A DNA stretch of 64,000 bases, from contig SSBO01000003.1 of the NCBI GenBank assembly GCA_005281725.1, positions 7,903,621 to 7,967,620 of the forward strand. Direction: 5' to 3'. The DNA comes from Wuchereria bancrofti (lineage: Eukaryota; Nematoda; Chromadorea; Rhabditida; Onchocercidae). The translations under genes and the position numbers were made by a program. The notes under the pieces were generated by a model. It was given only the letters and a program-made list of their open reading frames with translations, was not told the origin of the DNA and ran no database searches. The number at the start of each line of letters is the position of its first letter. Position 1 is the stretch's first letter. Positions 60,901-64,000 of this stretch are shown here, one piece after another.

Positions 60901-63077
60901 TTAATTTTTTTAAATATTTCATTTAATGTAATTATTTAATGACAGTTATGGTGATATTATTGACATGCAAGTGGACAATACAAGTGGACAGTTGCGCTTA
61001 CAAATACGCCAAGACTCACAATTAATACTACGATCTTTTCATGCTGAAGAAATTCATACATTAATTGACAAAATGATGTCAATCGATGGTGGAAAAGTAA
61101 GCCATTTTCTCATTTCATTTATAATCTTTTATAAAATCTAATCTATTTTCAATGATACATATTATTTTTTTTTCCAATTATTTTTTCAACAAAAAAATTT
61201 TAAACATATTATTATAATCTTTATAATCTATATTTTCAATGATTCATATTTCGAATTGTAATAATTTAACTTTATTCTTTCTATTTTCATTATTTAGTAA
61301 TATCATAAGAAATAAATCTCAACATATATTATTTAAAAAATATTTATTTCATATAGTACATTTTTATAGTCAATTAAATTAGTCAAATTTCATTAATTTT
61401 TTGTGGATAAATTTGTTATTGCTTATGATTATAATAAGCAATACATTTTGTTTTTTATTGATTTTTTTTAGCAATTTTAAATGGAAATTACCAACATAAG
61501 AATAAGATTTAAATGTAAACCATATTATTTAATCTTTTTTAGATTATAATTAATTTTTTCAGATTTTAATATTAGCTTTTTTTGAAAAATATATTCAACT
61601 TACACTTTAATAGATTATTGATGCTATATGAAGCTAATTAATAACCTATGAAGAATTTTGAAATTTAATCTTTTCTTGTTTTTGCAAATAAATTTAATTA
61701 TTATTTTTGTCATTTAATAAAAGTTTCGTTCATCAAATCATTAAATTATGAAGAAAATTGTATAATTTTAGGTACGAATATATATGCGTGCAATAGCAGA
61801 TTATATTACAAATGAACCAAATTTACTAAGTTTTTCCAAAGGTGATATTATACAGGTAAGTAAGCAGTATATTATCTGTTTGTATTAATTTTTTTAACGA
61901 TTTTGAATAAAAATTATATTCATAATTCATAATTATGATGAGCATAATTTGAATTATCATTATTATTACTAGTGATGATAATCACGATAATTTATTGAAT
62001 GTAAATGATAATTTAGATTATAATTATGATTATTGCTAGTGTAATTATTATAAATGTTTAATCAACTTATATTTTATTCATTAATTTTATTAATTTCATA
62101 TTTTTTTAGATTATAAATCGTAATGATGGAACATTACCAATGGAAAAAAATAGTGAGCAGTGGTTGTATGGTAGAATTGATAATCATTTTGGTAATTTAC
62201 CAGCAAATTATGTTGAACCATTGGATTCTTTTGGCCAAGTAATTAATTATATTAAATCATTAAATCTTTTCTTCTACCTTTCTTTATTAAAGTTTTAGGA
62301 GTTATCCAACATTAAGAATTTAAATTTTAAGATTCATAATGTGAAATTATATCTGAAATTATTAATATATTGAAAAAGGAACATGATAATAATCTACATT
62401 TTTTTTTTTTTGAACATTTTCATAAAAATACAAATTGTTATGATATAAGAAAAATTTATAAGGAATATTTCTTTCCTAGCAATAAGTTAGGAAAGATATC
62501 GCAGTATTGTGAAAAAAAGGGTTAAATTTTAATTAGGAATTACAAATTATTATTGTTACTACTACTATCATTATTATCGGTGACATCTTTAGTTTTATCA
62601 TTCATTAAGTTTAATTATAATAATTTTTAATATTAAAATGTGAATTAATCTCTCTTCATAAAAATTTTATATCTTTCTTCATTGTTTTCTTTGTCTTAAT
62701 TATTATATCTCTTTCTCATAGAGCACATTTCCATAATTAATTATATTAATAAATATTGACCATTTATCCATACTCCTACTAAACACTTTCTTATTGCTTA
62801 TAATTAAGTGATTTTGCTGTTTTATACCATATGGTGATAAAAAGATGAGAAACATATTAATTTAATTAATTAATTTATCTACTTGTTCACTTATTAATTT
62901 GTTTATTTGTTCATTTCACATTTAATTTTTTCTTTTTCTAAATGAATCTATTGTATTACGAAAGGAATATTGCTTCTTTTAATTTTTTTTTGGAATTAAT
63001 TAAATTATTACAATTTTCAGATGATTGATTCACAACTAAAGATGAATTCATCTACTGGGATTCATTTCGATGATTTG
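37313..63077 (+). CDS. MyTH4-FERM unconventional myosin, class XV/XII type (3' end outside window)
   Basis: Fifty-five exons found by hand join in phase with GT/AG introns, about 2,400 residues. In order: SH3-like N-terminus and motor (37313-44146), two IQ motifs (44276-44462), MyTH4 (44961-47023), start of a FERM region (47624-48291), a Gln/Asn-rich linker (48690-57914), the conserved pre-SH3 block (58248-61096) and SH3 (61772-62238). The last exon in the window is 63021-63077, phase 0. This is the order of myosin XV, whose tail ends with a second MyTH4-FERM, expected to the right. The nematode class XII myosin HUM-4 is the likely relative. Such myosins move on actin and carry cargo to membrane protrusions; the role here is inferred. 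No frame break was found. Confidence 0.93.
39123..39679 (+). CDS. myosin exons: P-loop and switch I region
   Basis: Exon 39123-39228 encodes the ATP-binding P-loop GESGSGKT (usually GESGAGKT) followed by [11 protein letters not shown]. Exon 39576-39679 encodes [19 protein letters not shown] and then [14 protein letters not shown]. The latter sits where other myosins have the switch I motif NxNSSRFGK. Here it is NTQGTRMSY: the first Ser is Gly, the second is Thr, Arg is kept, Phe is Met. The P-loop Lys and Thr are intact. Confidence 0.9.
39798..41590 (+). CDS. myosin exons: upper 50-kDa domain to switch II
   Basis: Exons 39798-40029, 40323-40481, 40579-40731, 41163-41227 and 41449-41590. They contain [11 protein letters not shown] followed by a Gln-rich insert (about 14 Gln), [19 protein letters not shown] (the LEKSRVVxQxxGERNYHIFY motif), [22 protein letters not shown], and the relay/switch II stretch TLIDCYGFE. 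The canonical switch II is DIxGFE, so DCYGFE keeps the catalytic Asp, Gly and Glu. Confidence 0.92.
41970..44146 (+). CDS. myosin exons: lower 50-kDa domain, actin-binding region and converter
   Basis: Exons 41970-42110, 42307-42405, 42672-42962, 43234-43367, 43628-43798 and 44037-44146. Motifs: [28 protein letters not shown], a Thr/Ala-rich insert of about 25 residues, [35 protein letters not shown] (the HFVRCIKPN actin-contact motif), [16 protein letters not shown] (converter, GYPxR type) and YRCLLPLD. The donor at 43798 (AAGGTTCG) is non-consensus but is the one that restores FAVRYRCLL. Confidence 0.92.
44276..44804 (+). CDS. myosin exons: lever arm with two IQ motifs and basic neck
   Basis: Exon 44276-44462 starts [15 protein letters not shown], the end of the motor. 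It continues with two IQ motifs, [17 protein letters not shown] and [15 protein letters not shown], which should bind calmodulin-type light chains. Exon 44574-44804 adds a charged helix ([20 protein letters not shown]) and an acidic linker. There is no long coiled coil, so self-dimerisation is not evident. Confidence 0.9.
44961..47023 (+). CDS. myosin exons: first MyTH4 domain
   Basis: Exons 44961-45072, 45489-45662, 46407-46567 and 46903-47023. They encode [79 protein letters not shown] and [12 protein letters not shown]. This matches the MyTH4 core (the RDEIYxQ-type motif and the WxLL...PS..L pattern). MyTH4 domains bind microtubules or cargo together with the following FERM domain. Confidence 0.85.
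47624..48291 (+). CDS. myosin exons: first FERM region (N-terminal lobe)
   Basis: Exons 47624-47748, 47852-47970 and 48161-48291. [20 protein letters not shown] and [13 protein letters not shown] form a FERM F1-like ubiquitin fold. [29 protein letters not shown] and [15 protein letters not shown] follow. The helical F2 lobe is not obvious after this; a long low-complexity linker begins instead, as in class XV myosins where the first FERM is incomplete. Confidence 0.75.
48690..50389 (+). CDS. myosin exons: Gln/His/Asn-rich linker, part 1
   Basis: Exons 48690-49030, 49280-49359, 49442-49566, 49663-49839 and 50260-50389, all in phase. They include [11 protein letters not shown] (possible SH3 ligand), a His4-Gln6 run, an Asn/Tyr-rich patch, long Gln runs encoded mainly by CAA, and [14 protein letters not shown]. 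Likely disordered. The CAA repeats are the longest polyglutamine tracts in the window. Confidence 0.85.
50746..50870 (+). CDS. myosin exon with in-frame stop: alternative C-terminus or alternative donors
   Basis: Entered in phase from the preceding exon, it reads [20 protein letters not shown] and on to a TGA at 50868-50870, followed within 20 bp by AATAAA. Read to the stop it gives a short isoform of roughly 1,560 residues that lacks the pre-SH3 block and SH3. Two internal GT sites (after 50783 and after 50804) are phase 0 and join exon 51027-51093 ([15 protein letters not shown]), giving the long isoform. Confidence 0.6.
51027..54477 (+). CDS. myosin exons: linker, part 2
   Basis: Exons 51027-51093, 51356-51474, 51729-51842, 51957-52029, 52106-52236, 52672-52736, 53318-53498 and 54383-54477 join in phase. 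[20 protein letters not shown] is a conserved-looking island resembling the DQFLD motif of myosin XV tails. The rest is Asn/Thr/Gln/Pro-rich, with NGT repeats. A possible extra tract at 54011-54059 ([14 protein letters not shown]) starts in phase but its donor would break phase, so I skip it and join 53498 to 54383. Confidence 0.8.
54038..54212. repeat. 88-bp tandem duplication
   Basis: TCAACTACAATGATAATTGC and the following ~68 bp occur twice, at 54038 and 54126, with two or three mismatches. The unit spans the possible exon end and splice donor at 54060. Confidence 0.85.
54500..54800. repeat. AT-rich minisatellite in a myosin intron
   Basis: About eight to ten imperfect units of roughly 30 bp with the core AATAATATGTTTATAAAATA, alternating with TTATTTATTTA. 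Confidence 0.8.
55224..57914 (+). CDS. myosin exons: linker, part 3, ending in polyglutamine
   Basis: Exons 55224-55308, 55518-55632, 56197-56390, 56606-56740, 57012-57152 and 57635-57914. Includes [20 protein letters not shown], possibly a small ordered segment, and three further polyglutamine tracts. Exon 57012 has two tandem acceptors (GAAG then CAG three bases on) that would include or omit one Gln. [20 protein letters not shown] precedes the last Gln-rich stretch. Confidence 0.8.
58248..61096 (+). CDS. myosin exons: conserved pre-SH3 block
   Basis: Exons 58248-58327, 58583-58718, 59146-59347, 60683-60742 and 60946-61096. They contain [57 protein letters not shown] and [19 protein letters not shown]. 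This matches the class XV myosin segment before SH3 (PWE-RKE-FYP, DLIFRQI, AARDWPVYFSRLFP, and a PH-like FERM F3 with LVLHT...LV.LF). It probably completes the split first FERM domain. Confidence 0.85.
61772..62238 (+). CDS. myosin exons: SH3 domain
   Basis: Exons 61772-61855 and 62110-62238. The fold signature is complete: [20 protein letters not shown] (ALYDY-like), [29 protein letters not shown] (W and GxxP/NY motif variant, with LPANYVEPL). The proline-binding groove Trp and Tyr are present; the usual FPxNYV is LPANYV. An SH3 in this place is typical of myosin XV. Confidence 0.9.
63021..63077 (+). CDS. myosin exon: linker after SH3, last exon in window
   Basis: Acceptor ACAATTTTCAG, 19 codons ([17 protein letters not shown]), donor GTTAGT, phase 0. 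The second MyTH4-FERM tail should follow to the right. Confidence 0.75.
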
Positions 63078-63739
63078 GTTAGTATCATTAGTTTTTTTCT
63101 TTTTTTTGTTTGCGATAATTAAAAAAACACATAAATCAATGTCTTATATCAAATTTTTTGTGAAATAATAGTCATAGTAAGAGTTTTAAAATTCATTCAT
63201 GGAATCAAAAGATTTGATAAAAGCTTAGGAAAAGAAATAATTAAATAAATAAACTATTAAAATATTTTAATGATAAATAATTTTTGCATATGTTCAAAAA
63301 TAAAAAGAGAAAGCTAACAACAATATGATTCAATAACAAATGAATATTTTAATAAACACTGGCTTACAATAATATTCACTGAAAGAATTGTTGCATTTTA
63401 AAATGTTTAAAAATTAATTTATCATTAAAAACACCATTAGATGAGATCAAAATGATAGTTCTTGGAAAAGGAAACTTATCATAACGTTAAATTAATGGTA
63501 TTAATTCATTCATTTAATGAACTGCCCGGTCGTATTTGATCGTGTACTTAAATATTTTTAAAAGTATTTCATAGCTTACTTAAATCTTTCAAAAATATTT
63601 GATATATTTGATATTTTGTCGTTTCGATGACATCTCTCTTTCCCTTTCTCTTATTCGTTCAAGTGGACAAAAAAAAAAAAAAAATATACATATATAAAAA
63701 ATTTACAAATATATAACAATCAATCAAAAATCTTTTTTA
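63078..63739. other. intron downstream of the last visible myosin exon
   Basis: No exon seen. AT-rich, with an A run at 63669-63684. Confidence 0.5.
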
Positions 63740-64000
63740 TGGCTTTATTATGACGAGAATCCCCTCTTTTATTTTTGTCGATACTTCACGAATTCCTCTT
63801 TATCGAGGAATCCTTCTTTATCGATAAGTTAGGAATTCTTCTCCATTGATATGGTCAAGAATCTTTCCCTATCGACACATTGGGAGTCCTTCTTTAATTC
63901 TTCCTTATCAATATGTCCTTATCAATATATCAGTCCTTATTCATCCTCTCCTTTCGACAGGTGAGGAATCCTTTTCTATCGATACTAGTTATCATTTATT
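63740..64000. repeat. degenerate minisatellite at window end
   Basis: Imperfect tandem units of about 25-35 bp with the core AGGAATCCTTCTTTATCGAT, repeated to the edge and probably beyond. GC content is higher than in the surrounding intron. Confidence 0.75.

Noticed and set aside
1..64000. tRNA genes, CRISPR arrays, bacterial operons, riboswitches
   Set aside because: No tRNA-like A/B boxes with cloverleaf were seen by eye, and the intron-rich nematode context makes the bacterial features inapplicable.

Overview
The window looks like chromosomal DNA of a nematode, most likely a spirurid or filarial worm. The sequence is strongly AT-rich, genes are split into many short exons with GT/AG introns, and two places carry an exact 22-nt copy of the nematode spliced leader SL1. 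A DB-module secreted protein and clustered seven-transmembrane (7TM) receptors point the same way. Genus and species cannot be fixed from the sequence. All splice models were built by hand from splice motifs and reading phase.

Left part (1-33 kb): a gene-poor, repeat-rich accessory region. It opens with the last exon of an unidentified + strand gene (14-166). A family of paralogous 7TM receptors follows on the minus strand. Copy A (1504-3784) and copy C (20848-22727) join into intact five-exon genes of 372 and 365 residues. Copy B (18.6-20.1 kb) and copy D (23.4-23.9 kb) are broken, and smaller exon relics lie at 13.4, 18.0, 26.2, 27.3 and 27.6 kb. Two ~1.57 kb arms (12419-13988 and 25741-27306) form an inverted duplication around most of this cluster. 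Smaller candidate genes are a 51-residue secreted peptide (9610-9931), a complete 141-residue DB-module protein (10916-11858), the C-terminal 95 codons of a minus-strand protein (14321-15084), a 93-residue ORF (16366-16706) and a minus-strand multi-exon model (30879-33000). Mobile debris includes two BEL/Pao integrase fragments, one followed directly by a 774-bp LTR, and an RTE-type LINE endonuclease relic. Three copies of a ~390-bp unit end in the SL1 exon, and a truncated 5S rRNA pseudogene lies about 0.9 kb from the third; SL1 and 5S genes are classically linked in nematodes.

33-37 kb: AT-rich intergenic DNA with simple repeats and no gene that can be supported, apart from a very tentative first exon at 35.87 kb.

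Right part (37.3-63.1 kb): one very large + strand gene for a MyTH4-FERM unconventional myosin of class XV/XII type (the C. elegans class XII myosin HUM-4 is the likely relative). Fifty-five phase-consistent exons encode, in order, an N-terminal SH3-like fold, the motor, two IQ motifs, MyTH4, the start of a FERM region, a very long Gln/Asn-rich linker, the conserved pre-SH3 block and an SH3 domain. The gene runs off the right edge, where a second MyTH4-FERM tail is expected. Notable points are a degenerate switch I in the motor, homopolymeric inserts in motor loops, and an in-frame stop followed by AATAAA that could give a short isoform. The window ends in a degenerate minisatellite inside an intron or intergenic region.
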